Source: an uncultured Campylobacter sp.
GTDB taxonomy: Bacteria; Campylobacterota; Campylobacteria; Campylobacterales; Campylobacteraceae
DNA length: 64,000 nt
Reading direction: 5' to 3'
NCBI GenBank assembly: GCA_945873855.1
Contig: CAMCEN010000005.1
Span: 50,833-114,832, forward strand
A program made the translations under genes and the position numbers. This document shows, in pieces, positions 53,432 through 62,573 of the stretch (positions are counted from its first letter, which is position 1; each line of letters opens with the position of its first letter). The notes beneath the pieces are model-generated. The model worked only from the letters and a program-made list of their open reading frames with translations, was not told where the DNA came from and did not search any database.

Positions 53432-54247
53432 TTAGGCTCTAACTGAGCCTAGTTTTGTTATTGCTTCGTTGTTTAGGTCGTTCATGTGCGTTGTCATTAC
53501 TTTTTGGTAGCTTTCTACTAGGCGCTGGGTTTCGATGAGATTTACCATTTGCGTGACTGGATTTACATTTGACATCTGCACAAAGCCTTGGCGCAAGGCA
53601 CCGCTATTTTCAGTGTCAGTTACATCCTCAGGGTAGGCTGGGATGTAGAGATTATCGCCCTCTTGCTTTAGCGTGCGAAGGTCTCTTGGCTGAGCGATAT
53701 AGAGCCTGCCTAGTTGGACTTCATCGCCGTATACATCGCCATTTGGCGTGATTGCGATTTGGACATTATTTGGCACTTGGATGCCACGAGCGTTATCAGG
53801 CAGGGCTTCATAGCCTGCATTTAGCACTTTAAAGCCTTCTTTTGTGACTATATAGCCATCAGGATCAAGGGTTAGTGCTCCATTTTTTGTTAGTCTAGTC
53901 TCACCAGCTGGAGTTTGGACTAGCAAAAATGCATCCTCACGCACGATAGCCACGTCAAGAGCGTTTGTGCTAGCTTTTAAGCCACCTGCGCTAAAGTCCG
54001 TGTAGACATCATTGATATTTGGCACTCTATCTATGCTGCGAGCTAGGAACTTTGCGGCGTCTTTTGTGTGATTATTTAACGGCAGCTCGTCGCGCGTTTC
54101 TTTGAAAATCCGCTCAAAATCAGCGATAACCACATCTTGGCGTTTGTAGCCTATGGTGTTTACATTTGCTAGGTTTTGGGTGATTACATCAAGGCGGTTA
54201 AACTGCGTAACCATCGCACCTGCAGCTTGATAATAGCCGTTATTCAT
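53432..54247 (-). CDS. flgG2: Flagellar rod protein FlgG2 (FlgF-like)
   Basis: A 271-residue rod or hook-family protein with NNGYYQAAGAMVTQFNRLDVITQNLANVNTIGYKRQ at the N terminus (in part) and the C-terminal FVQMSNVNPVTQMVNLIETQRLVESYQK. In other phyla this position is held by FlgF. ATG at 54247 is chosen with AGGA eight bases upstream; a TTG two codons earlier would sit too close to it. Confidence 0.9.
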   Translation of the reverse strand: MNNGYYQAAGAMVTQFNRLDVITQNLANVNTIGYKRQDVVIADFERIFKETRDELPLNNHTKDAAKFLARSIDRVPNINDVYTDFSAGGLKASTNALDVAIVREDAFLLVQTPAGETRLTKNGALTLDPDGYIVTKEGFKVLNAGYEALPDNARGIQVPNNVQIAITPNGDVYGDEVQLGRLYIAQPRDLRTLKQEGDNLYIPAYPEDVTDTENSGALRQGFVQMSNVNPVTQMVNLIETQRLVESYQKVMTTHMNDLNNEAITKLGSVRA

Positions 54248-54253
54248 AAGCAA

Positions 54254-54621
54254 ATCCTAAAATATTTTAGGCTTATCAAGCAAAATGTGTTCCAGTTAGT
54301 CGTGGGAATTCTAGAATTCCCTAGGAATTCCTAGGGAATTCTAAACTCGCGCTGTCCTTTGGGCTTTGCAGCAGCAGCTGTAGAAAGCTAGGGAATTTTG
54401 ACGGAATTTTGACGGCGATTTAATGAGATTGCTTCGGCTTTTTCAAAGCCTCGCAATGACGCAGAGAATTTTAGAATTCTTTGTGATGAGATTCTCGGGT
54501 CAAGCCCGAGAATGACACAAGGCAAGGGAATTTTGACGGCGATTTAACGAGATTGCTTCGGTCGCTTCGCTCGCAATGACGGAATTTTCACAATGACGCA
54601 TGGAATTCTAGAATTCCCTAA
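54254..54621. repeat. Mosaic repeat island 6
   Basis: No gene is seen. Palindromes lie at both ends. REP-like units are at 54425-54461 (with the GGCTTTTTCAAAGCC core) and 54549-54581 (with GGTCGCTTCGCTC core). A GATC-type unit 54489-54517 has the variant ATTCTCGGG/CCCGAGAAT. A 'GGGAATTTTGACGGCGATTTAA' segment occurs twice, near 54393 and 54528. The flgG2 promoter must lie at the left edge or upstream. Confidence 0.8.
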
Positions 54622-56460
54622 TTACTGAACTGTTCGCAAATATCCATTTGCGTTTAAGAATAGATATAGCTCGCCTAAAATCTGCTTTTTGGCTTTTTCG
54701 CTCACGCTATTTGAGGCTTCTATCCGGCGATTTAGCTCGCTGCGGATAGCGTCTATATCATAGTCTAGATCGTATAAAATATCCATTATGCTTTGGGCTT
54801 CTATTAGCTCTTTTATCTCATAGCCAGTCTCAGTTGGCACTATTATAGCTTCTGTTGGGTGGGTAAAAAGATTGTGACTCATGCCAAGCACCTCTTGATA
54901 CGCACCAACTAAGAAAAAGCCTAGAAAATACGGCTCTTTGCTGATATCTATATCGTGTAAGAAAAGCGGATTATCTTTGCTATCAAAGCCGATTTCGCCG
55001 TCGCTATCGCAGGTGATATCCCAAATAGAAGCCGAAAGTGTAGGACGCTCATCGAGGTGCTTAAGTGGAGCGATAGGAAAATGCTGTTTAAGCCCCCAAA
55101 AATCAGGCATGCTTTGAAAAATGCTAAAATTTACTAGGTAGCGCTCTTGAATTTCGTTTTGGATGCGGCGAAGGTCGGCGTAGTCGTCCTTGTCATTTAG
55201 GACGCTAATTGTTTTTCGCACGATTAGATGGACGAGTATTTCAGCATTTGAGCGGTCTTCAAGGTCCACATAACCTAGATCAAAGAGCGTAAGCACGCTA
55301 TCAAGGTGCGAGGTAGCATCGTGGAGATACTCGATTGCGTTGCTTTTATTTATGTTTGTGTATAGGTCGTGTAGCTCGCTTATGAGTGGTGGATTTTTCT
55401 TTTTTAGCTGGAGTTTTTTTTCGCTGTATTCTTGGCTAAAAAGCTCTAAAACAGGCGCAGTTAGCACAGCGTGGCTTGCTGCTACAAAGCGGCCGCTTTC
55501 TACGAATATATCAGGCACAGGCTCGTTTTTTTGCGCGGCTATGTTTTGAAGCAAAAAAACGACATCATTTGCGTATTCTTTTAGCGTGTAGTTTTTGGTC
55601 TCTTTGTGCTTAAACTGCGAGTATTCTATAGCAAGGCCGCCGCCAAGGTTGATAGCACTCAGGTTTTTTGCGCCCATTTTGCGTAGTTCTGCGTAGATAT
55701 TGCCGGCTTCTTGTAGGGCTTTTTTTAGTGGGCCGATTTCTTTTATTTGCGAGCCGATGTGAAAGTGAATCATGTTAAAATGCTCTATTAAGCCATTTTT
55801 GCTAAGCAGTTTGACAGCTTCTATTAGCTCGGTTGATGTTAGTCCAAACTTTGAGTTTATACCACCGCTTTTTGCCCAAATACCGCTGCCGCCGCTATGT
55901 AAGCGAATGCGCAGACCGATATTTGGCTTTGGTTTAAAACGGTTTTTAGCAGTTTCAATTATAGTCTCTAGCTCGCCAAGACCTTCGATTGTGATAGTGA
56001 TATTATGCCCCATTTCAGCTGCGATAAAGCCAAGATTAATAAGCTCTTTATCCTTAAAGCCATTTACCGTAATAGGCGAGCCAAGCTCGTTATATGCCAT
56101 GGCTAGAAGTAGCTCAGCCTTGCTTCCAGCCTCTAAGCCGTAGCCGTATTTTTTGCCAATTTCTACTAGATTTCCTACAAAGCCTGGGTATTGATTTACT
56201 TTTAGCGGATAGACAGCACAGAAGTTGCCACCATAGTCAAACTCACTCATAGCGGCTTTAAAGTTTGTGTAAAGCTCGCTTATTTGTTTAGCTATAAGGT
56301 GCGGAAAACGCAGCAAAATAGGGCCTCTTATGCCGTCTTCACGGATTTTTTCTATCATGTCTTGTAAGGCTGGCTTGCTAGGTGTATTTAGACAGATTTT
56401 GCCTTTTTCTATGATAAAATCGCCATTTGCCCAAATATTTAATCCATAATCATCTCTCAT
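54622..56460 (-). CDS. speA: Biosynthetic arginine decarboxylase SpeA
   Basis: A 612-residue PLP enzyme of alanine-racemase fold that makes agmatine for polyamines. VYPLKVNQYPGFV holds the PLP lysine near residue 86. GLRIRLHSGGSGIWAKSGG and INLGGGLAIEYSQ bind PLP phosphate, and LFDLGYVDLEDRSNAE lies further on. Starts in an ATGA overlap with hisS, the same order as in C. jejuni (Cj0764-Cj0765). Confidence 0.95.
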   Translation of the reverse strand: MRDDYGLNIWANGDFIIEKGKICLNTPSKPALQDMIEKIREDGIRGPILLRFPHLIAKQISELYTNFKAAMSEFDYGGNFCAVYPLKVNQYPGFVGNLVEIGKKYGYGLEAGSKAELLLAMAYNELGSPITVNGFKDKELINLGFIAAEMGHNITITIEGLGELETIIETAKNRFKPKPNIGLRIRLHSGGSGIWAKSGGINSKFGLTSTELIEAVKLLSKNGLIEHFNMIHFHIGSQIKEIGPLKKALQEAGNIYAELRKMGAKNLSAINLGGGLAIEYSQFKHKETKNYTLKEYANDVVFLLQNIAAQKNEPVPDIFVESGRFVAASHAVLTAPVLELFSQEYSEKKLQLKKKNPPLISELHDLYTNINKSNAIEYLHDATSHLDSVLTLFDLGYVDLEDRSNAEILVHLIVRKTISVLNDKDDYADLRRIQNEIQERYLVNFSIFQSMPDFWGLKQHFPIAPLKHLDERPTLSASIWDITCDSDGEIGFDSKDNPLFLHDIDISKEPYFLGFFLVGAYQEVLGMSHNLFTHPTEAIIVPTETGYEIKELIEAQSIMDILYDLDYDIDAIRSELNRRIEASNSVSEKAKKQILGELYLFLNANGYLRTVQ

Positions 56461-57686
56461 AATGCCCCCTTTAACTCGCTAATTTTAATGTGTTTTTCGC
56501 TTTTATTTTCTAGGTTTTTATACCAGATTTCGCCCTTTGCTTTTTCATCGCTGCCAAGACAGAGAAAGACTTTTGCACCTTTTTTATCAGCTAGGTTTAA
56601 GTGCTTTGCTGGAGCTTTTGCCTCGTAGCTGATTTCTACTTTATGAGTTTTTCTAAGCTCACAGCCAAGTGCGAAAATCTCATCAATGAAAGCAGGCTCC
56701 AAGGCGCAAAGATAAATGCCATCACGCTGGGTAGCACTTTCTTTTGCGCCTAAAATCTCCATTATGCGCTCAATCCCCATAGCCCAGCCAACAGCAGGTG
56801 TGGGCTTGCCACCAAGCTCGCTAATTAACCCATCATATCGCCCACCGCCGATAATAGCTGCTTTTGCGCCTATTTCATCGCTTACAAACTCAAATGCGCT
56901 CTTACTATAATAATCTAGCCCACGCACTAGTCTATCATCTAGTTCGTATTCTACGCCAGCGTTTTTTAGCAGATTTTGGACTAGCTCAAAGTCCTTTTTA
57001 CACTCATCATCAAGGCTATCAAGCACGCTTGGAGCATCTTTTAAAAGAGCTTGACATTTTTCATTTTTACAATCTAGAATTCTTAATATATTTGTATTTA
57101 TGCGCCTAGCACAATCCTCGCAAAGCTTGTTAGCGCAATTTTTTGCGTAGCTTGCTAGCTTTGTTTTAAACTCGCTCATGCTCTCTTTATTTCCCAGCGA
57201 GTTTAGCTTCAAAGTAGCCTTTATACCAAGCTCATCTAGAATTCTCTTTGCTAGTATGATGATAGCAGCGTCTTCGCGCGCGTCGCTTATGCCAAAGCAC
57301 TCTATACCAAACTGATGAAACTCACGCTGACGACCACGCTGCGGTCGTTCGTAGCGAAACATGGAGCCGTGGTAGAACCAGCGCTTTATACCGCCAGCTT
57401 TATCAAGCTTGGCTTGTAAAAATGCTCGCACAACCCCAGCCGTGCCCTCAGGGCGCAAGCAAATACACTCTGCGCCCTTGTCGCTAAACTCATACATCTC
57501 TTTGCCCACTATATCGCTGCTCTCGCCAACTGAGCGGCGAAAAAGTGCGGTTTCTTCTAGCTTTGGTGTCTCAATAAAAGCAAAGCCAAAGTTTTGCGCT
57601 ACCTTTGCACAAACGCCCACCACACGCTCATACAAAGCCCCATCATTATCTAAAAAATCTCTCATACCACGAAGCGAGTTTATCAT
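56457..57686 (-). CDS. hisS: Histidyl-tRNA synthetase
   Basis: A 409-residue class II synthetase. Motif 2 is MFRYERPQRGRQREFHQFGIECFG, read in part; the histidine-specific loops are LVRGLDYYSKSAFEFV and GGGRYDGLI; motif 3 is PAVGWAMGIERIM. Repeat half sites code ILRILD and KRILDE in frame. Normal length. Confidence 0.96.
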   Translation of the reverse strand: MINSLRGMRDFLDNDGALYERVVGVCAKVAQNFGFAFIETPKLEETALFRRSVGESSDIVGKEMYEFSDKGAECICLRPEGTAGVVRAFLQAKLDKAGGIKRWFYHGSMFRYERPQRGRQREFHQFGIECFGISDAREDAAIIILAKRILDELGIKATLKLNSLGNKESMSEFKTKLASYAKNCANKLCEDCARRINTNILRILDCKNEKCQALLKDAPSVLDSLDDECKKDFELVQNLLKNAGVEYELDDRLVRGLDYYSKSAFEFVSDEIGAKAAIIGGGRYDGLISELGGKPTPAVGWAMGIERIMEILGAKESATQRDGIYLCALEPAFIDEIFALGCELRKTHKVEISYEAKAPAKHLNLADKKGAKVFLCLGSDEKAKGEIWYKNLENKSEKHIKISELKGAL

Positions 57687-57696
57687 TTTTCTTCCT

Positions 57697-58005
57697 TTAT
57701 ATATTTAGTTCTTTTAGCCACTTAGTTTGTTTAAATTCTAGAATTCTAGAATTTTTTATTTGTGCTACTAGTTTAAAAGTATCGCTATTATCATAAATTC
57801 TAGTTTCATCTAGATACATTTTGCGCAGTGTTAGCGCAATGCGTGATGCTCTCATCTGCGTGGCAGGGTCTTTGTGATCACCTATGCTCCAAGCGATTTT
57901 ACAAGCGTTTATGCACCTGCCAAGGTCTACCTGCTTACTTACTAGCTCAAAGTAAGCAGTGGTCTTGCCAGCGCCACCAGCAAAAATGCTAGCCTTAGCA
58001 GTCAT
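57697..58005 (-). CDS. Small protein of unknown function between tmk and hisS
   Basis: A 102-residue protein beginning MTAKASIFAGGAGKTTAYFEL, with a GGAGKTT stretch that recalls, but does not fully match, a P-loop. The middle is helical and charged (ASRIALTLRKMYLDETRIYD). The C-terminal end contains KNSRILEFKQ, coded by two touching palindromes at 57737-57752. Translation is coupled to tmk by ATGA overlap. It is not present between tmk and hisS in the C. jejuni gene order I know. Family not recognised. Confidence 0.6.
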   Translation of the reverse strand: MTAKASIFAGGAGKTTAYFELVSKQVDLGRCINACKIAWSIGDHKDPATQMRASRIALTLRKMYLDETRIYDNSDTFKLVAQIKNSRILEFKQTKWLKELNI

Positions 58006-58577
58006 AGATCAGCCTTTATAAAATCAACTATTTTAGCATTTATCGCTGATATTTCATCATTTGCGTTTATTTCTATATAATTTAATTCAAGGTCTTTTAG
58101 TACAATCTCCATGTAGCCTTGAACTCTCATAAGATATTCTATTCCACGCTTTTCTATGCTATCGCTGCCAGCTCTTTTCATCAGTCTTTCGTGTATTAGC
58201 TTTTCATCAGCTTTAAAAAACACAAACTTAGCCTCAAAATCATTATTTAGAGCAAATTTATTAAGATAAACCAGCTCATCAATCGGGGCACTATCCGCAG
58301 CATAAGCAATGCCAGAGACAAAGCCACGGTCGCTTAAAACAAGAGCATTTTTGTTTGGCGCAAGCACGCTAGCATAGTGCTGGGCACGGTCAGCTAAGAA
58401 CAAAAACAGCTCAGCCTTAGAGCAAATCTTGCCTTTAAAAATCATCTCTCTAAGCTTTTTGCCAAGCTCAGTGCCGCCTGGTTCGCAAGTAGCGATAGCC
58501 TCTTTAAACTGCTCTTTTAAAAGGGCTATTTGCGTGCTTTTACCAACCCCATCAATGCCTTCAAAATACACTATCAT
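58002..58577 (-). CDS. tmk: Thymidylate kinase
   Basis: A 191-residue enzyme phosphorylating dTMP. The P-loop is FEGIDGVGKSTQ, the substrate region is EPGGTELGKKLRE, and LFLFLADRAQHY and LSDRGFVSGIAYA (DR motif) follow. Overlaps coaD and the small downstream gene by four bases each. Confidence 0.95.
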   Translation of the reverse strand: MIVYFEGIDGVGKSTQIALLKEQFKEAIATCEPGGTELGKKLREMIFKGKICSKAELFLFLADRAQHYASVLAPNKNALVLSDRGFVSGIAYAADSAPIDELVYLNKFALNNDFEAKFVFFKADEKLIHERLMKRAGSDSIEKRGIEYLMRVQGYMEIVLKDLELNYIEINANDEISAINAKIVDFIKADL

Positions 58578-59053
58578 TGCGCATTCCTAAGTTTTTCTAT
58601 CATTTCATTTACGCTACTTGGCACAAGTGAGCTAATATCGCCATCGTGGCTCAGTACAGAACGCACAATGGAGCTTGAAATAAAGGCATTTTGTAAGCTT
58701 GGCATAAAATATATAGTCTCAAAATCCTCCATTAACCTAGCATTTGCATAGCCGATTTGTAGCTCATACTCAAAGTCGCTAACCGCCCTTAGCCCACGCA
58801 CGACGACATTTGTACCCTGAGCTCGCACGAAATCTACTAGCAAGTTATCAAAGCCTAGCACTTCAACGCCTTCAATGCTCATCGTAGCGATTTTTGCTAA
58901 TTCAATCCGTTCTTGTAGGCTAAAAGCTGGGTTTTTACTATCGCTTTTTGCCACAGCCACCACGACCTTATCAAACACACGCCTAGCTCGTTTAATCACA
59001 TCAATATGTCCGTTTGTAATAGGATCAAAAGTCCCAGGATAAATACATTTCAA
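58574..59053 (-). CDS. coaD: Phosphopantetheine adenylyltransferase
   Basis: A 159-residue enzyme of coenzyme A synthesis. The nucleotidyltransferase motif is YPGTFDPITNGHIDVI and the C-terminal signature is FISSSIVRS, replacing the usual ISST. The TTG at 59053 is the start because AAAGGTG lies five bases upstream and the protein then begins MKCIYPGTFDP; longer upstream frames lack homology. Confidence 0.95.
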   Translation of the reverse strand: MKCIYPGTFDPITNGHIDVIKRARRVFDKVVVAVAKSDSKNPAFSLQERIELAKIATMSIEGVEVLGFDNLLVDFVRAQGTNVVVRGLRAVSDFEYELQIGYANARLMEDFETIYFMPSLQNAFISSSIVRSVLSHDGDISSLVPSSVNEMIEKLRNAQ

Positions 59054-59092
59054 ATTACACCTTTGATTTTTATAGCCCCAAATTTTACACAA

Positions 59093-59291
59093 ATTTTGCG
59101 ATATTTTTATAAGTTTTTTGAAAATTTTTGCTAGGAATTCTAGAATTTTTTAAAAAATACCCCCATAACCCCCAAAAAAACAGCGCAAAAATCTAGGGAA
59201 TTCTAGAATTCCCTAGATTTTCAACTAGAATTCCATAGACTAGAATTCCTAGATTTTCAACTAGAATTCCCTAGACTAGAATTCCCTAGAT
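59093..59291. repeat. Palindrome cluster between flgA and coaD
   Basis: Five CTAGAATTCC-type units (59127-59289), including a duplicated 'TAGATTTTCAACTAGAATTCC' segment, plus one ACCCCCATAACCCCC unit. In C. jejuni ubiX lies at this place between flgA and coaD; no trace of it is seen here. Confidence 0.7.
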
Positions 59292-59966
59292 TTACTTTAT
59301 CACGGCTTTATTTTTGGCTGTGATTTGTGCTTTTTGGCGAGCTGATCCCATGCGGATTTCTATTACATCGCCGATATTTGCATCAGTTGTGGCAATGCCT
59401 GTTGTTTGCACGCTCACCCCACCATCTCTTATTTCTACTATCAGCTCATCGCCACGTAGCACATCTTTTGGGCTTAGGATATTATTTTGGCGTATCGGCG
59501 CACCGGCTTTTATATTATTTTTGGCTAGCTTGCCAGCTGGGATCTCTTTAAGCATGATTTGGTCGTAGTTTTGTATTTCTATTGGCAAGATTTTGCTATT
59601 TGCTTCGCTGATAGCTTCGTTTTTTGCTATATCAGTGGTGGCAAAGAGCACTTGCATTTGTGCGCTCATCTCAAACTTGAAGTTGATATTTAGCCCAGCA
59701 CCATCCTTACTAAAAGTAGCTTTTGCGCCGCCTTTTGCGCCATTTATGCTTGTGATGATTATGTTTTCAAGCCTGTAGCTTGCTATATCGCTTGGCACAT
59801 CTCTTGGCTGTTCTATGCTTAGAGCAAAGATAGAAATACCTGCAAAACGCTCGCTAAGTTGCTGGCTTAAAGCTTCTTTAATCGTAATTGAAAAAGCGGT
59901 GGAAAATAAAAAAAGAAGTAAAAAAATGGAGCGGGAAACGAGAGTCGAACTCGCGACCCCAACCAT
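59292..59966 (-). CDS. flgA: Flagellar P-ring assembly protein FlgA, start inside tRNA-Gly
   Basis: The protein has an N-terminal hydrophobic signal (SIFLLLFLFSTAFS) and the C-terminal SAF-type domain (MLKEIPAGKLAKNNIKAGAPIRQNNILSPKDVLRGDEL, in part; ending AQITAKNKAVIK) of FlgA, the periplasmic chaperone for FlgI. No ATG, GTG or TTG is in frame between the tRNA-Gly 3' end and the signal core. The nearest is ATG 59966-59964, within the tRNA anticodon arm, giving 224 residues. An ATT at 59927, on the last base of the tRNA CCA, would give a tidier signal peptide. Start therefore uncertain; gene identity firm. Confidence 0.82.
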   Translation of the reverse strand: MVGVASSTLVSRSIFLLLFLFSTAFSITIKEALSQQLSERFAGISIFALSIEQPRDVPSDIASYRLENIIITSINGAKGGAKATFSKDGAGLNINFKFEMSAQMQVLFATTDIAKNEAISEANSKILPIEIQNYDQIMLKEIPAGKLAKNNIKAGAPIRQNNILSPKDVLRGDELIVEIRDGGVSVQTTGIATTDANIGDVIEIRMGSARQKAQITAKNKAVIK

Positions 59967-60001
59967 GGCAAGGTTGTGCTCTACCACTGAGCTATTCCCG
60001 C
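59927..60001 (-). tRNA. tRNA-Gly (anticodon GCC)
   Basis: On the minus strand the acceptor GCGGGAA pairs with TTCCCGC, the D-arm is TAGCTCAGTGGTAGAGC, the anticodon loop contains GCC, the T-arm is GCGAG-TTCGACT-CTCGT, and CCA is encoded at 59929-59927. It overlaps the 5' end of the flgA reading frame on the same strand. Confidence 0.96.
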
Positions 60002-60044
60002 AATTCAAATGTGAGTGGAATTGTAGCATTTTATTTTACCTTTG

Positions 60045-61226
60045 TCAATAGATTTTATAAAATTTTATCAAATTTTTTGCTTTTAGTTCGGCTGTGCCTG
60101 CTGGGATGACGGATATAGCGTTATTTTGCACAAGTGGCATTATCTGCGATGGACTAAATTTCCCAGCATTATAAGGGCTAAAAACAGCATTTTCTACTTT
60201 GCCGATTAGCAGATTATCCCTTGCAGGATTTAGCTTCACATCTTCGCTTAAAACTGCTTCATAGCTTTGATTTAAGCACTTTTGCTCGCCACAAAACCTG
60301 CGCAAAATAGGCAAAACAAAAAGCAAGCACGCAGCGTAGGCTGAAAGCGGATTGCCAGGTAGGGCAATAGCGATTTTATTTTCACGCCTAAAAATCTTTG
60401 TTGGCTTTGATGGACGAAAGTTAATGCTACCAAGCAAACAAGAGAATTCCAAAGCCTCCAAACACTCTTTTGCATAATCAGCCTCACCCTTACTAGCACC
60501 TGCTGTGGTGATGATTATATCATATTTTAAAGCTTTTTGTAGGGCTAGGGTTAGAGCATCTTTGTTATCTTTTATTATACCTAAATAATCGCAAGCAAAG
60601 CCCTTTGCGCTAAGTAGTGTGATGATACCAGCGGCATTTGCGTTGTAGATTTGATTTTGGCTAGCACTTTGCCAAGGCTCTTTTATCTCGCTGCCTAGGC
60701 AAAGTAGGGTGATTTTTGGCTCTTTAAATACGCTAATTTGGCAAATGCCCTGCGCTGAAAGTAGCATTAGCTCTTTTGCGCCTAGCTTTTTGCCAGATTT
60801 TAAAAGTAGATCGCCACTTTTAACCTCCTCGCCTTTTAGCTTTCTAGCATTATCTTGCTTAGTATTTTTTGGCACTAGCAAAAAGCCACGCTCATCAAAG
60901 CTAGCATCCTCAAAGGCTACAACCGAGTTTGCGCCTTTTGGAAACTTTGCGCCAGTCATGATTTTAGCACACTGATTGCCTCTGAGCTCAAAACTAGGCT
61001 CATCGCCAGCAAAAACGCTACCTACAATCTCTAAAGGCTCATCTTTGCTAGCAAAATCAAAAGCATAACCATCTAAGGCTGAGTTATCAAAAAGTGGCAA
61101 ATCACGCCTAGCAAAAATGTCTTTTGAACTCACTCTGCCAAAAGCCTTGAAAATGCTGATTGTCTCAGTATCTCTATGGAATTCTAGATTAGAAATAAGA
61201 TCAAAAACTTCACTAACTTGTTTCAT
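60045..61226 (-). CDS. moeA: Molybdopterin molybdenumtransferase MoeA
   Basis: A 393-residue enzyme inserting molybdate into adenylated molybdopterin. LFDNSALDGYAFD, IMTGAKFPKGANSVVAFED, TTAGASKGEADY and IALPGNPLSAYAACLL are family motifs. The start MKQVSEVF at 61226 overlaps the DedA stop (ATGA) and is preferred over an upstream in-frame ATG within dedA. It supports molybdoenzymes such as nitrate reductase or formate dehydrogenase, not in this window. Confidence 0.94.
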   Translation of the reverse strand: MKQVSEVFDLISNLEFHRDTETISIFKAFGRVSSKDIFARRDLPLFDNSALDGYAFDFASKDEPLEIVGSVFAGDEPSFELRGNQCAKIMTGAKFPKGANSVVAFEDASFDERGFLLVPKNTKQDNARKLKGEEVKSGDLLLKSGKKLGAKELMLLSAQGICQISVFKEPKITLLCLGSEIKEPWQSASQNQIYNANAAGIITLLSAKGFACDYLGIIKDNKDALTLALQKALKYDIIITTAGASKGEADYAKECLEALEFSCLLGSINFRPSKPTKIFRRENKIAIALPGNPLSAYAACLLFVLPILRRFCGEQKCLNQSYEAVLSEDVKLNPARDNLLIGKVENAVFSPYNAGKFSPSQIMPLVQNNAISVIPAGTAELKAKNLIKFYKIY

Positions 61227-61819
61227 GATTTCACTCGTTTTTTGTAAAAATAAATAGAACAAAGCACAAAAACAAAAAGGGCTAAGATGATTACTATATA
61301 ATGCAAATACTCATCAATCAAAGCCTTATTTGCGCTAAAAAGCATTCCAAGCGCTACTAAAATTGCTACCCAAATTCCAGCCCCAAGGCTAGTAAAAACG
61401 CAAAAACGCCAAATATTCATCTTTGCTAGACCTGCTGGAAGGCTGATATACTGGCGAATTGCTGGCAAAAGCCTACAAGAGAAGGTTGAAATCTCTCCGT
61501 GTTTTTCAAAAAAATCTTCAAATTTTTTCATCTTTTTTTCGCTGATACCTACGAATTTACCATATTTTTCTACTAAACTTCGCCCAAAAAAGTAGCATAA
61601 ATAGTAGTTAAATATAGCCCCTAAAAGCGAGCCAAAAATACCGCTAAGCACTGCCAAAACAGCACTCATCTGCCCCTGCGCTACTAGAATTCCAGCTGGT
61701 ATCATCACCACCTCACTAGGAAAAGGGAAAAATGAGCTCTCTAATGCCATTAAAAGCACGATTCCAGTGTATCCCCAGCTAGCTACCATATCTGTTAAAA
61801 AATTTACAATCGCATCCAT
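61223..61819 (-). CDS. DedA family membrane protein
   Basis: A 198-residue SNARE-associated/DedA protein. ALESSFFPFPSEVVMIPAGIL near residue 26, GSLLGAIFNYYLCYFFGR, and FSCRLLPAIRQYISLPAGLAKM with the conserved arginines are all present. Bacterial DedA proteins recycle undecaprenyl phosphate or other lipids across the inner membrane. Coupled to moeA. Confidence 0.93.
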   Translation of the reverse strand: MDAIVNFLTDMVASWGYTGIVLLMALESSFFPFPSEVVMIPAGILVAQGQMSAVLAVLSGIFGSLLGAIFNYYLCYFFGRSLVEKYGKFVGISEKKMKKFEDFFEKHGEISTFSCRLLPAIRQYISLPAGLAKMNIWRFCVFTSLGAGIWVAILVALGMLFSANKALIDEYLHYIVIILALFVFVLCSIYFYKKRVKS

Positions 61820-61939
61820 TTTTACCTAACTTTGCTAAAAAAATATAAAATTTTTAAAAAAACACCAAATTATAACAAAAATTGTGCTAATTTTGATAAA
61901 ATAAACTTTTTTTAAACCCCTTAAAAGGCAAGCAAAAAA

Positions 61940-62563
61940 ATGGAGAGCTTTTTAATTGTTGAATATATAGGAATTATCTCAGCTAGCATTAGTGGATTTT
62001 TGTTTGCGGTGCGTAGGGCTTGCGATTTGCTTGGCATTTTTATCGCTGCTTTTCTTACAGCACTTGGCGGTGGGATTATGCGTGATGTGCTTGTGGGGCG
62101 TGAGCTTTATAGCTTTACGCATTATATGCCAGTTTTGCTGGTGCTTGGCGCGATGCTGTTTTCAGCTGTGTTTGGACTTCACAAATCTAGTCGCAAGGGC
62201 TTAGAAAAAAGCCTTATTTTTATAGCAACTGACGCTATTGATGTAGTAAGCTTTTCTATCGTTGGGGCTGTGGTTGCGCTGGGTTTTGGGCTAAATATTT
62301 TTGGTGTGGTGCTAATCGCTTTTGTAAACGGCGTTGGCGGGGGAATTTTGCGTGATGTTTTATTAAATGAAATTCCTTGGCTTTTAAATACTGGATTTTA
62401 CGGCACGGTTTCATTGCTTGTGGGGCTTATTTATTTTGGGCTTTATCATCTAGGCTTTGATGGCATTATTACGATGTTTGTGCTGTGTGCCTTTGGGGTG
62501 ATTTTGCGCCTTATAGCATACTATAAAAACTGGCAATTACCAAAGATAAACTACGAAAATTAA
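61940..62563 (+). CDS. TRIC cation channel family protein (UPF0126/YicG)
   Basis: A 207-residue protein with seven hydrophobic segments in two inverted repeats. The paired signatures are FLTALGGGIMRDVLVGRE and VNGVGGGILRDVLLNEIPW, both with the GGG.(M/L)RD motif of TRIC channels. Predicted potassium or small-cation channel in the inner membrane. argD follows after ten bases. Confidence 0.92.
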   Translation: MESFLIVEYIGIISASISGFLFAVRRACDLLGIFIAAFLTALGGGIMRDVLVGRELYSFTHYMPVLLVLGAMLFSAVFGLHKSSRKGLEKSLIFIATDAIDVVSFSIVGAVVALGFGLNIFGVVLIAFVNGVGGGILRDVLLNEIPWLLNTGFYGTVSLLVGLIYFGLYHLGFDGIITMFVLCAFGVILRLIAYYKNWQLPKINYEN

Positions 62564-62573
62564 AGGAGAAAAA

